Assembly (NCBI GenBank): GCA_016708345.1
Contig: JADJFX010000041.1
Span: forward strand, 16,991 to 80,990
DNA length: 64,000 nucleotides
Direction of reading: 5' to 3'
Origin: Candidatus Rhodoferax bjergmarkensis
Lineage (GTDB): Bacteria; Pseudomonadota; Gammaproteobacteria; Burkholderiales; Burkholderiaceae_C
The stretch's first letter is position 1. Each line of letters starts with the position of its first letter. Positions 42,829 to 53,239 of this stretch are shown here, in pieces. The notes below the pieces were generated by a model, which saw nothing but the letters and a program-made list of their open reading frames with translations, made no database searches and was not told the origin of the DNA. The position numbers and the translations under genes were made by a program.

Positions 42829-43890
42829 TCATAAGGGAACCTCGATCCGAACTTGAAAAACACCGTCTTTGAGCGCGTATTGAAACTGCCCCTGCACATC
42901 GTGCAGCAGGCTCAGGCGATCGCGCACATTGCCCAGCGCCAACCCGTTGCCGGGCTTGCCTGGCCCCGCTGGCACGGTGTTGCTGACTTTGATGACGACG
43001 CTGGAGCCCCGGCGCCGGGTGGTGATTTTGAGGTGCGCCCCCGAGTCACTGGGCTCCACCCCGTGCAGGACGGCGTTTTCTACCAGCGGCTGCAACAGCA
43101 GGGGCGGCAACTTGGCCTCATCGGCCTTGGGGTCCAGCACCCACTCCACGCGAAGCCGCTCACCAAAGCGAACCTGTTCAATGGCCAGATACCGCCGGGC
43201 CAGCGCAATTTCGTCAGCCAACGTGACGGATTCCCCCTGTTCCATCAAGGCGTGCCGAAACAAATCGCTCAAATCTTCCAGCAGTGCCTCGGCCTTGCGC
43301 GGCTCGGCCCGCACCAGTGCAATGGCACTGTTGAGCGTGTTGAACAAAAAATGAGGGCGAATGCGCGCCTGCAGCTCCGTCAAACGGGCGGTCGTGGCGG
43401 CCGGTGTTTTGCCCTTGGCCCGCAGCACCAGTGCGGCCACCAGCGCGGCCGACAGCATGGCACCGCTAAAAGCACAGGCCACCCACGGCGCGGATTCCAG
43501 CAAGCCCGCAATAAACAGCACGGCGCAGCCATACAAACCCGCCACCATCCCCAGCGCCACACCGGCCACCTGCTGGACGGCGGTACTCTGGCGTGCAAGC
43601 TGCTTTTTGAGGCTGCACGCCGCAATCAGCCACACCAGCGTCGCGGGCAGCGCCCCCCCGGAGAGCAATGACAAACGGGTTAACCAGTCAAAAAAAGTGG
43701 CCGCACCAAACATGGCCCCCACCCCGACGGCCGTCTCGACAAACAGCACCGCCCTGAGCACCACACCCACATGGCAGGCATCGAACACCAGTGCTTGTGC
43801 AGGCACCGCGACCGGCGGCTCAGAGGCCGGCTCCTGGAAGACCGATAAAATTTGGGATTCGTTCATTGATGTGGGGGGTTTGCTTTCCAT
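42829..43890 (-). CDS. LytS/AlgZ-type sensor histidine kinase
   Basis: 353 residues with four or more membrane helices in the first 160 (HVGVVLRAVLFVETAVGVGA, AGVALGMVAGLYGCAVLFIA, FSGAMLSAALVAALVLRA). The kinase core belongs to the His_kinase (LytS/YpdA) type: LQARIRPHFLFNTLNSAIAL with the phospho-His, RYLAIEQVRFGERLRVEWVL, LLLQPLVENAVLHGVEPS and a short ATPase domain ending at GNGLALGNVRDRL. It precedes the LytTR regulator in one operon and is divergent from argH, the same arrangement as algZ/algR-argH elsewhere. Confidence 0.9.
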   Translation of the reverse strand: MESKPPTSMNESQILSVFQEPASEPPVAVPAQALVFDACHVGVVLRAVLFVETAVGVGAMFGAATFFDWLTRLSLLSGGALPATLVWLIAACSLKKQLARQSTAVQQVAGVALGMVAGLYGCAVLFIAGLLESAPWVACAFSGAMLSAALVAALVLRAKGKTPAATTARLTELQARIRPHFLFNTLNSAIALVRAEPRKAEALLEDLSDLFRHALMEQGESVTLADEIALARRYLAIEQVRFGERLRVEWVLDPKADEAKLPPLLLQPLVENAVLHGVEPSDSGAHLKITTRRRGSSVVIKVSNTVPAGPGKPGNGLALGNVRDRLSLLHDVQGQFQYALKDGVFQVRIEVPL

Positions 43891-43959
43891 GATTGATGAT
43901 CTGCCGATGCTATTTCACCCTTAACCTCTCGCACACGCTTTGTGCCCACGAAACCACCC

Positions 43960-45393
<1,434 letters not shown>

Positions 45394-45411
<18 letters not shown>

Positions 45412-46032
45412 GGTTGAATTTGCCAAGCCCGGCAACAGCGCTTGCAATTGCGCCTTCACCTGCGACGCAGATTCAAAGTGAATGCCGTGCCAGCCCAACT
45501 GCTGCGCGGCGGTGATATTGCCTTTCATATCGTCTATGAACACCGTTTGCGACGGCTCCAGGGCGTAGCGCGTTTGCAGCAGCTGGTAAATGGCCGCCTC
45601 GGGTTTGATGCAATGCACATCGCCTGAAAAGATTCCCCCTTTGAACAAGCGCAAAAAAGCATGGCGCTGCTCCAGCATGCGGGCATACGGGACAGACATA
45701 TTGGAGAGGAAATACAACGCCGCGCCCATGGCATGCAACTGAGTCAGCAGCGCCACGGAGTCCGGCATCGGCACCAAGTGCCCGCCAATTCCCTCCACCA
45801 TGGTGGCCACCACCGCCGGGTTCAGGCTCAATCGCGCGCTGGTGCGTTCAATCACCGCCTCCATCGCCAAGGTGCCTCGGTCAAAGCTGTGCCAGTCGGG
45901 GTGGCCAAACAGGGCGTGGGCCAGCTGACCAACTTGCTGGGGCGTTGTGGCGTGTTCGGGAAAATAACGGGTCACCAGCTCATGGGGACGCCAGGTGAAC
46001 AAAACCGCCCCGAAGTCGAACACCACATTCAT
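45394..46032 (-). CDS. HAD-family hydrolase
   Basis: I prefer the ATG at 46032 (MNVVFDFGAVLFTWRPHELV), because motif I begins at once; a GTG at 46059 overlapping the pgi stop is also in frame and would couple translation. About 212 residues. HAD motif I is DFGAVLF, lacking the second Asp of the DxD pair used by true phosphatases, as in the haloacid dehalogenase/epoxide hydrolase-like branch (YihX type). Motif II is YFLSNMS and motif III/IV FIDDMKGNITAAQQLGWHGI. The substrate is probably a small phosphorylated or halogenated acid; uncertain. Confidence 0.85.
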
Positions 46033-46055
46033 CACGCGACCACCGATCACCAGGT

Positions 46056-47624
46056 TCACGTGCGCAGGCGTGCCAGCAAACCGGCGGTGGAGCCATCCAG
46101 CCCCGTCGCATCCCCCGATGCGAGACGCGGCTCAATGTCTTTGGCCAGCACCTTGCCCAGCTCCACTCCCCACTGGTCAAAGCTGTTGATGCCCCACAGG
46201 GAGCCGCTGACGAACACGCGGTGCTCTTGCAGCGCAATCAGCGCGCCCAGGCTGGCAGGTGTTAAATCGTCCAGCAGCAAAAAGGTGCTGGGCCGATTGC
46301 CCGGAAAGTTTTTATGACCCCCCGTGTCAGCTTTGCCCACCATCAGCGCCTGCGCCTGCGCCAGCGCGTTGGCCAGCAGCATGGGGTGGTGGCCAGGCAA
46401 GTCGTGGCGCGCTTTTTTGACCGCCACAAACTCCACCGGAATCACATCGGTGCCCTGGTGCAGCATCTGAAAATAGGCGTGCTGCGCATTGGTGCCCGGT
46501 TCACCCCACAGCACGGGCGAGGTGCCGTAGGGGAGCGCCTGGCCTTGTGCATCCACCCGCTTGCCGTTGCTCTCCATCTCCAGCTGCTGCAAATAGGCCG
46601 GGTAGCGGCGCAAGGCGCTGTGGTACGGCGCAATGGAGCGGCTGGTGAAGCCGTGAAAGTTGCGGTACCACAGGTCCAGCAAGGCCAATCGAACCGGCAA
46701 ATTGCTTTCGAGCGGCGCGGTACGAAAGTGCTCGTCCATGGCGTGGGCACCCCCCAGAAACTCGCGAAACCCGTCAGGACCAATCGCAATGGCCAGCACC
46801 AGCCCAATGGCCGACCACACCGAATAGCGCCCGCCCACCCAGTCCCAAAAACCAAACGTGGTCGTGATGCCAAACGCGTTGGCGGCAGGCACGTTGGTGG
46901 TAAGGGCACAAAAATGGCGAGCAATGTCGGTGCCGCCGCTGGACTCAAACCAGGCCTTGGCGGACTGGGCGTTGGTCATGGTCTCAATGGTGGTGAAGGT
47001 TTTGCTGGCGATCAGGAACAGCGTGCTTTCCGGCTTGATGCGTTTAAGCAGGGCCGCCAGTTCATGGCCATCGACATTGGAAACAAAGTGAAAACGCTTG
47101 CCCTCCAGCACAAAACCCTCCAGCGCCAGCACAGCCATTTGCGGCCCCAGGTCGGAGCCGCCGATACCGATGTTGACCACATCGGTGATGCCAGCATCTG
47201 CGCGCACGGCTTGCGCATAGGCCAGCATGGCGCTTAGCGTGGCATGCACTTTGGGCAGCTCATTTGCTATTATTTCAGGAGCTGCTTGCGCTTGCTCTGC
47301 GTGCGCAAACGGCGGTTTTCTCAACAAACTATGCAGCACGGCGCGCTGCTCGGTGTGGTTGATGGCCTCGCCAGCAAACATGGCATCCCGATGCGCCTGA
47401 ACGCCGCTCTGGCGGGCTAGGTCAAACAACAGCTGCTGCGTTGCAACATCAATCAAATTCTTCGACAAATCGGCAAACACATGGGGCGCGGACTGGCTGA
47501 AGGCATCAAAGCGGCCCGCATCCGCCGCAAAGGCGCTGCGCAGGTCAAAAGCGCGGCCCGTGGTGTTGAAAGCCGTCTGCAGCAAGCCCCAGGCCGGGGT
47601 GTGGTCACAACGCATGCGGGTCAT
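46056..47624 (-). CDS. pgi: Glucose-6-phosphate isomerase
   Basis: 522 residues. It interconverts glucose-6-phosphate and fructose-6-phosphate. Signatures: VNIGIGGSDLGPQMAVLALE, FLIASKTFTTIETMTNAQSA, GGRYSVWSAIGLVLAIAIG and LLDDLTPASLGALIALQEHR then SGSLWGINSFDQWGVELGK. Near residues 102-120 the text PFAHAEQAQAAPEIIANELP is encoded by a copy of the dispersed repeat (47266-47313) and is variable in this family. It lies 54 bp downstream of tal on the same strand. Confidence 0.97.
   Translation of the reverse strand: MTRMRCDHTPAWGLLQTAFNTTGRAFDLRSAFAADAGRFDAFSQSAPHVFADLSKNLIDVATQQLLFDLARQSGVQAHRDAMFAGEAINHTEQRAVLHSLLRKPPFAHAEQAQAAPEIIANELPKVHATLSAMLAYAQAVRADAGITDVVNIGIGGSDLGPQMAVLALEGFVLEGKRFHFVSNVDGHELAALLKRIKPESTLFLIASKTFTTIETMTNAQSAKAWFESSGGTDIARHFCALTTNVPAANAFGITTTFGFWDWVGGRYSVWSAIGLVLAIAIGPDGFREFLGGAHAMDEHFRTAPLESNLPVRLALLDLWYRNFHGFTSRSIAPYHSALRRYPAYLQQLEMESNGKRVDAQGQALPYGTSPVLWGEPGTNAQHAYFQMLHQGTDVIPVEFVAVKKARHDLPGHHPMLLANALAQAQALMVGKADTGGHKNFPGNRPSTFLLLDDLTPASLGALIALQEHRVFVSGSLWGINSFDQWGVELGKVLAKDIEPRLASGDATGLDGSTAGLLARLRT
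47266..47313 (+). repeat. Dispersed palindromic repeat, copy 7, inside pgi
   Basis: GCTATTATTTCAGGAGCTGC, then TTGCGCTTGCTCTGCGTGCG and CAAACGG on the plus strand, antisense to pgi. The insertion is in frame, adding about 16 residues. Confidence 0.75.
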
Positions 47625-47678
47625 AGCAGCTCCTGGTGCAAAAAAGTTGAGGGTAAAAGTAAAGGCTAAATGCTGGCG

Positions 47679-48626
47679 TCAAGCGGCCAGCAGCAGCTGG
47701 TCCAACTTGACGGCATCCTGGCAAAAAGCCCGTATGCCCTCGGCCAGCTTTTCGGTGGCCATGGCATCGTCATTCAAGGCCAGGCGGAAACCGGCTTCGT
47801 CAAAATTAACCGCGTCAATGTCCATGCCTTGTGCCCTGGATGGATCGAGCGCGCGTACCAAGGGTGCTTCACTGGCGGCCAGCTGGGCCAGCAGATCGGG
47901 GCTGATGGTGAGCAAATCGCAACCGGCCAGCGCGGTGATCTGGCCCACGCTGCGAAAGCTGGCACCCATCACCTCGGTGGCAATGCCAAACTTCTTGTAG
48001 TAGTTGAAAATTTGAGTGACGGACTGCACGCCGGGGTCGTTCACGCCCGCCCTGTCGGCCTCCACCCAGGCAGCACCTGCCGTTTTCTTGTACCAGTCGT
48101 AAATGCGCCCCACAAAAGGCGAAATCAGCTGCACCTTGGCTTGCCCGCAAGCCACTGCCTGCACAAACGAAAACAGCAAGGTCAGGTTGGTGTGAATGCC
48201 TTTGCGCTCCAGTTGCTGTGCGGCCTGGATGCCCTCCCAAGTGGCCGCTACCTTGATCAGCACCCGGTCGGTGTGAACGCCCTGCGCCTGGTACAACTCA
48301 ATCAGCCGCTCGGCGCGGGCCACGGTGGCACTGGCGTCAAAGCTCAACCTTGCGTCCACCTCGGTGGAAACGCGCCCCGGAATAAGGCTCAAAATCTCGC
48401 AACCAAAGCGCACCAGCAGCCGGTCCATCACCTCGTCGGGCGCACGGCCACGGTAAGCATTGACGGTGTCTTTGAGCAAAGGCGCGTACTCGCTTTTTTG
48501 CACTGCTTTGAGGATCAGCGAGGGGTTGGTGGTGGCATCTTGCGGCTTGAAGGAAGCCATTTGCCTGAAATCGCCGGTGTCGGCCACCACGGTGGTGAAT
48601 TGTTTGAGTGCGTCGAGCTGGTTCAT
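47679..48626 (-). CDS. tal: Transaldolase
   Basis: 315 residues (class I transaldolase, TalB type). It moves a dihydroxyacetone unit between sugar phosphates in the pentose phosphate pathway. Signatures: DTGDFRQMASFKPQDATTNP near 17-36, and the Schiff-base Lys in RVLIKVAATWEGIQAAQQLE, then FGIATEVMGASFRSVGQITA. It is followed by pgi in the same direction, so the two sugar-phosphate enzymes are probably cotranscribed. Confidence 0.97.
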   Translation of the reverse strand: MNQLDALKQFTTVVADTGDFRQMASFKPQDATTNPSLILKAVQKSEYAPLLKDTVNAYRGRAPDEVMDRLLVRFGCEILSLIPGRVSTEVDARLSFDASATVARAERLIELYQAQGVHTDRVLIKVAATWEGIQAAQQLERKGIHTNLTLLFSFVQAVACGQAKVQLISPFVGRIYDWYKKTAGAAWVEADRAGVNDPGVQSVTQIFNYYKKFGIATEVMGASFRSVGQITALAGCDLLTISPDLLAQLAASEAPLVRALDPSRAQGMDIDAVNFDEAGFRLALNDDAMATEKLAEGIRAFCQDAVKLDQLLLAA

Positions 48627-48733
48627 GGTTGGTTTCTATTCCATTTAATGCAGGAATTATGAGTGAAAGCGGCGTCACCAAGCTGTCACACCAACCCGCC
48701 GTGCAAATGCGGCAAAATGCAGGCCACACATCG

Positions 48734-48900
48734 CTAGTAGTCCGTTTCATCAAAACCGATACAAAATGAAATTGATGGATTTTTTCGTCAGGCTAGGCGA
48801 GAGGAGGCACCATAGCCGTCGCTATGGCAACGACGAACAACGACGCATGGCGGAAAAAGACACGATTTCAGGTATCGGGATTGGTGAAACGGACTACTAG
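48734..48900. mobile_element. 167-bp MITE-like element with 29-bp terminal inverted repeats
   Basis: The left end 48734-48762 begins CTAGTAGTCCGTTTCA; the reverse complement of the right end 48872-48900 begins the same, with 3 mismatches over 29 bp. The centre has a perfect internal hairpin CCATAGC-CGTC-GCTATGG (48810-48827), and much of the element can fold back on itself. There is no coding capacity. CTAG at each end may be part of the repeat or a target duplication. It lies between tal and the sugar dehydratase gene. Confidence 0.75.
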
Positions 48901-48985
48901 GCCTCGACATAGAACATGAGACGGACACCCACTTTGCTGCCACTGGCAGCGCCCACCCCAACTTTCACGTTACCGTCAGGGCCTG

Positions 48986-50863
48986 ATGCGTAAACAGGTG
49001 CTGGCTTGGCCGCGCCCTGGCAAACGGGCGGTGGTGGTGGCGGTGGATGTTGTGTTGGCCATGGTGGCCACTTGGGTGGCTTACTCCCTGCGGCTGGAAA
49101 CCCTGCACTGGCCCAGCATCACCTCTGAATGGTGGCCCTACTTGTTAACCCCGGCGCTGGCCATCCCGATCTTCGTCCGTTTTGGCCTGTACCGCGCCAT
49201 TTTTCGCTACACCGGCCTGGGCGCGCTGGTCGCTACCGGGCAGGCGGTTGGCCTGTATGCCGTGGTTTTATTTGCCATTTTGTTTTGGCAACGCTGGCCG
49301 CTGGTGCCGCGCAGTTTGGGTATTTTGCAGCCCATTATTTTTTTGCTGCTGGTGGGCATCAGCCGTGCCCTGGCGCGTTTTTGGCTGGCGGGCATTGGTT
49401 TTGGCAGGCCAGCACAACAAGGCCGCATGCTGATTTTTGGCGCTGGAACGGTCGGCGTGCAAACATCGACCGCCATGGCCATTGCGGGCAACCTCAAACT
49501 GCTGGGGTTCATTGACGAAGACCCGCACAAAATCGGCCAGACCATCAATGGGGTGCCCGTGTTCTCCCTGGCCGAAGTGCCAGACATTGTCAAAGAGCTG
49601 GAAATCACCGATGTGTTGCTGGCCATTCCCAGCGCCACCCGCGCGCGGCGCAACAAGATCATCCAAAGCCTGCGCTCCTTGCATGTGCATACCAGAACAC
49701 TGCCCAGCCTGGCTGACCTGGCCAGCGGCCGCGTCACCGTGCAGGACTTTCGCGAGCTGGACATTGAAGACCTGCTGGGACGCGAAGCCGTCAAACCCCG
49801 GGCCGACCTGCTGGAGCGCCAACTGCTGCACCAGACCATTTTGGTCAGCGGCGCGGCCGGCAGCATTGGCAGCGAGTTGTGCCGACAAATTTTGCAGGAA
49901 AAGCCGCGCCAGCTGCTGCTGCTCGACCACAACGAGTTTGGCCTGTACACCATTCACCGCGAGCTGCAGGCGCTGTGCCAGGCGCAGACTTTGCCAGTGG
50001 AACTGGTGCCCTTGCTGGCCAGTGTCGCCAACCGCCGCCGCTTGGACTGGATTTGCAGCCACTACCGGCCCGACACGGTGTACCACGCGGCTGCCTACAA
50101 ACATGTGCCGATGGTGGAGTGCAACCCTTCAGAAGGTATCTTCAACAACGTGTTTGGCACCCTGAACATGGCACAAGCCGCCGCCAGCGCCCAGGTGGCC
50201 CGCTTTGTGCTCGTGTCCACTGACAAGGCGGTGCGCCCCACCAACCTGATGGGTGCCAGCAAGCGCATGGCCGAGCTGGTGCTGCAGGCGCTGGCCAGCC
50301 AAGCCGACGCAGGGCGCACCTGCTACAGCATGGTGCGCTTCGGCAATGTGCTGGGCTCCAGCGGCAGCGTGGTGCCGCTGTTTCGCGAGCAGATTGCGCG
50401 CGGCGGGCCCGTTACGCTGACGCACCCCGAGGTCACCCGCTATTTCATGACCATTCCCGAAGCCGCTCAACTGGTGCTGCAAGCCGCCACCATGGCGCGT
50501 GGGGGCGAGGTGTTTGTGCTGGAAATGGGCGAGCCGGTGAAAATTATTGACCTGGCGCGCCGCCTGGTCGAACTGTCAGGCCTGCAGTTGCGCGATGAGC
50601 AAAACCCGGACGGCGACATCGAGTTCACCTTTGTCGGCCTGCGACCGGGCGAAAAACTCTATGAAGAACTCTTGATTGGCGACAACCCCACCGCCACCGC
50701 CCACCCGCGCATCATGATGGCGCATGAAGACTTCATGCCCTGGCCCGAACTGCAGAGCCAGCTGGCACAGCTTCAAGACGCCGCCAACAACGAAGACCTG
50801 AGCGCCATCAAAGCCGTGCTGCTGCGCTGTGTGCATGGTTTTCATGAGCAGGAAGCGAGCTGA
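48986..50863 (+). CDS. Membrane nucleotide-sugar 4,6-dehydratase (PglF/CapD/WbpM-like)
   Basis: 625 residues. Four N-terminal membrane helices lie within about 15-140. A first Rossmann-like domain follows (MLIFGAGTVGVQTSTAMA), then a second, catalytic one with ILVSGAAGSIGSELCRQILQ, YHAAAYKHVPMVECNPSEGI, VSTDKAVRPTNLMGASKRMA (catalytic Lys and Met/Thr region) and MVRFGNVLGSSGSVVPLF. Such enzymes convert UDP-GlcNAc to 4-keto-6-deoxy sugars for glycoprotein or capsule/LPS sugars. No other polysaccharide genes are adjacent. It is followed by a repeat copy. Confidence 0.93.
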   Translation: MRKQVLAWPRPGKRAVVVAVDVVLAMVATWVAYSLRLETLHWPSITSEWWPYLLTPALAIPIFVRFGLYRAIFRYTGLGALVATGQAVGLYAVVLFAILFWQRWPLVPRSLGILQPIIFLLLVGISRALARFWLAGIGFGRPAQQGRMLIFGAGTVGVQTSTAMAIAGNLKLLGFIDEDPHKIGQTINGVPVFSLAEVPDIVKELEITDVLLAIPSATRARRNKIIQSLRSLHVHTRTLPSLADLASGRVTVQDFRELDIEDLLGREAVKPRADLLERQLLHQTILVSGAAGSIGSELCRQILQEKPRQLLLLDHNEFGLYTIHRELQALCQAQTLPVELVPLLASVANRRRLDWICSHYRPDTVYHAAAYKHVPMVECNPSEGIFNNVFGTLNMAQAAASAQVARFVLVSTDKAVRPTNLMGASKRMAELVLQALASQADAGRTCYSMVRFGNVLGSSGSVVPLFREQIARGGPVTLTHPEVTRYFMTIPEAAQLVLQAATMARGGEVFVLEMGEPVKIIDLARRLVELSGLQLRDEQNPDGDIEFTFVGLRPGEKLYEELLIGDNPTATAHPRIMMAHEDFMPWPELQSQLAQLQDAANNEDLSAIKAVLLRCVHGFHEQEAS

Positions 50864-50866
50864 AAC

Positions 50867-50929
50867 GCTACATAATTGATAGCTGCTAGCGCACGTTACA
50901 TATGCGCTAGCGGTCTATTTGATACCTTA
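50867..50929 (+). repeat. Dispersed palindromic repeat, copy 8
   Basis: GCTACATAATTGATAGCTGC, then TAGCGCACGTTACATATGCG and CTAGCGGTC with a TTGATACCTT tail. Compared with other copies TTGCGCA is TAGCGCA and its partner is changed in step (TGCGCTA), keeping the palindrome. Confidence 0.8.
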
Positions 50930-50974
50930 AAATTGAGGGGCAAGTGGCCGACAGGAAATTCTAGGCGCAACAAC

Positions 50975-51010
50975 AAAAACCCCGCTGCAGCGGGGGGCCG
51001 GAGCGGGGTT
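50975..51010 (-). terminator. Intrinsic terminator after tRNA-Thr
   Basis: On the minus strand AACCCCGC ... GCGGGGTT followed by TTT, with the inner palindrome CCCCGCTGCAGCGGGG. It lies 26 bp after the tRNA 3' end. Confidence 0.75.
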
Positions 51011-51035
51011 CTAACGTGTCTGAAGTTGTATGAAG

Positions 51036-51112
51036 TGGTGCCGCTTGTCGGATTCGAACTGACGACCTACCGCTTACAAGGCGGTTGCTCTACCAACTGA
51101 GCTAAAGCGGCA
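51036..51112 (-). tRNA. tRNA-Thr (anticodon UGU)
   Basis: On the minus strand TGCCGCTTTAGCTCAGTTGG begins the gene; the anticodon arm is ACCGC-CTTGTAA-GCGGT with TGT at the anticodon, the T arm contains GTTCGAATC and the end is AGCGGCACCA with CCA encoded. The acceptor stem TGCCGCT/AGCGGCA pairs fully. Total 77 nt. It is followed by an intrinsic terminator and lies downstream of sspB. Confidence 0.95.
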
Positions 51113-51162
51113 ACGTGTTTATTTTACTGGACTCTTGCGTGATTCTCGGGGCCGTTGGCGGA

Positions 51163-51686
51163 TTATTTCACGCGCTTGAGTGAAGGACGCGGACCAGCAG
51201 CCGGAGATCGGGGTGGATCGGGTTCATCGCCCGGCTTTTCAGGGGTTTTTTCTGACTCAACGCGCGCCAATTGAACCACCTTGGCATCAGACTCCGCGTG
51301 GGTGCCCGGCGGCACCGACACCAGATTCGTCGGGTTGGAGGGCGCAGCTTTGGCAGCTTTTGGCAACTCCAGCGGGAAGGCCATTCCTTGGCCGTTTTTC
51401 TCTGGCATAAATAGCCAGGATGTGCGTCACCGGCAGCATGATCTCCCGCGCGGTTCCGGCAAAGCGCCTTGAACTCGACGAAGTCATTGCCGAGTTTGAG
51501 TGAGCTCGTGGCGTCCATGCTGATGTTGAGAACGATCTCGCCGTCTTTCACGTACTCACGCGGTACTTGCACACTCTCATCCACAGCCACGGCCACATAG
51601 GGCGTGAAGCCGTTATCGGTACACCACTCGTACATGGCCCGGATTAAATATGGCCGGGTCGACGTGGTCTCTGGCGTGTCAGTCAT
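51163..51686 (-). CDS. sspB: SspB, ClpXP specificity-enhancing factor, frameshifted
   Basis: ATG at 51686: MTDTPETTSTRPYLIRAMYE, then WCTDNGFTPYVAVAVDESVQ and KDGEIVLNISMDATSSLKLG, the N-terminal substrate-binding domain of SspB, which tethers ssrA-tagged proteins to ClpX. The frame then breaks at about 51460 and again near 51410; the C-terminal half (GMAFPLELPKAAKAAPSNPT to PSLKRVK) is in another frame. It ends in a basic C-terminal tail (PSLKRVK) that would be the ClpX-binding module. The breaks are most likely indel errors. Confidence 0.85.
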
Positions 51687-51704
51687 AGGTCACCCGCCAA
51701 CTTC

Positions 51705-52308
51705 TTATTTGCGCATAACTTTCTCGGAAGGCGTCAAAGCCTCTATGTACGCGGGTCGCGAAAAAATTCGTTCGGCGTATTTCAGCAAAGGCGCTGCGTT
51801 TTTGCTGAGGTCAATACCGTAGTAATCCAGACGCCACAGCAAAGGCGCAATGGCCACGTCCAGCATGGAGAAGCCTTCGCCCAACATGAATTTGTTTTCA
51901 AAAACACGGGGCCAGTTGTGTCAGCCGATCACGGATGTGGGCCCGTGCCTTCTCCAGCAATTTTCATTGCTCTTGGCGGCGCGCGACTCCAGCGTCGACA
52001 CATGCACGAACAATTCCTTCTCGAAATTGAGCAGGAACAAACGCACACGGGCGCGATCGACAGGGTCACCGGGCATCAGTTGCGGGTGGGGAAAACGCCC
52101 ATCGATGTATTCATTGATGATGTTCGATTCATACAGAATCAGATCCCGCTCGACCAGGATTGGGCACCGGCCAGGGGGTTCATCACGCTGATGTCATCAG
52201 GCTTGCTGTACATGTCAACGTCGCGAATTTCAAAGTCCATGCCTTTTCAAACAGGACGAAACGAACAATGGGAAAACGGTGGGTAGTACCTGAATACAAC
52301 ACCATCAT
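51705..52308 (-). CDS. sspA: SspA, stringent starvation protein A, frameshifted
   Basis: ATG pair at 52303-52308: MMVLYSGTTHRFPIVRFVLF, followed across frame breaks by MDFEIRDVDMYSKPDDISVM, LILYESNIINEYIDGRFPHP, RVRLFLLNFEKELFVHVSTL and finally MLDVAIAPLLWRLDYYGIDL to SEKVMRK. This is a glutathione-S-transferase-fold protein that binds RNA polymerase. The segment normally reading CPFSQRC after SGTT is garbled. At least three single-base indels are needed. Gene order petC-sspA-sspB is typical of betaproteobacteria. Confidence 0.85.
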
Positions 52309-52467
52309 GGCGGGGCTCCTAAAATTCAAAACGTCGTTCCGGTGCAAACCAGCTTACCGCAAGCCATGCTGAAACTAAAGAGTGGGGTGCTGAAACAGTC
52401 CCCACTCCGAGAACGGGTCACGCGCTGAACACGAAGGTTAGCAAGCGAAACCTCAAGCGATATTTAT

Positions 52468-53223
52468 TTACTTGACGTCTTTCCAGTAGGCAGCATTGGG
52501 TCGCCAATGAGGAATGTAAACACGCCCAAGAACAACAAGACCCACACTTACGCACGTGTGTTTTGAATGACTCACCCATCCTCTGCAAATAACTGACCAG
52601 ATTGCCAACGGTCTGGTCGTATTGCTGCGGTGTCATGGTGCCGGGCGTCAGCTGCTCCCACCTTTAGAGACTTTACCGCATGACCATGCCCATTTTCTTC
52701 ATAAATTGGGCGACGGTCACCCAGGGTGCCACTGGAGTACGAGGCATGCCCACATGGGGAAGGCCGGATTGTTACCGGCCGTCGGGCTTAATCGCATCCG
52801 GGTAGAAGGTGCGCATGTAAGGATTACAAATAATCTGCACCACTGCCTTTGCTGATGTCTGCACGCGAGCGGGCAATCACGGTCGAACCAGGCGGGTTGG
52901 CACCGGCAAAGCCTTGGCTTACTGGGGTCAATGGCGGCCTTCATGGTTTCACCAATCTTGGAGTTGTTGACCAAAAGGTTGTCGATGATTTGCTGTTCGG
53001 TCAAACCAATGTCTGTCAAACGGTTGTAGCGCATGAACGCCGCCAGTGGGAATTGAGGCAATAGTTGACAAAGTTTTGACACCATCTTGCAGCGCCGCCA
53101 TGTCATTGGTCGGCTAGGGCGTTGTCCCGGGCAATACCATCAGAAACACTGGCTTGCGCACCACCGTCGGGCCCAAGGCCAGCACCAGCGAAATGATTTT
53201 GTTGTGAAACCCATTGAATTCAT
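52468..53223 (-). CDS. petC: Cytochrome c1 of the bc1 complex, frameshifted
   Basis: Recognisable pieces: AAFMRYNRLTDIGLTEQQII and DNLLVNNSKIGETMKAAIDP near the middle, and the end MTPQQYDQTVGNLVSYLQRM followed in another frame by a membrane helix and YWKDVK before the TAA at 52468-52470. The heme site reads C-L-N-S-H in one frame where CLNCH is expected, a likely base error. The start near 53223 is uncertain, just after the petB stop. It is membrane-anchored and passes electrons from the Rieske protein to soluble cytochrome c. Multiple indels prevent a full reading. Confidence 0.8.
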
Positions 53224-53239
53224 GTTCTAGCTCTCCAGT

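Noticed and set aside
48902..49010. Short minus-strand text NVKVGVGAASGSKVGVRLMF ending in a stop near the start of the sugar dehydratase gene
   Set aside because: Looks protein-like but no upstream part exists once it enters the dehydratase gene on the other strand; at best a gene remnant.
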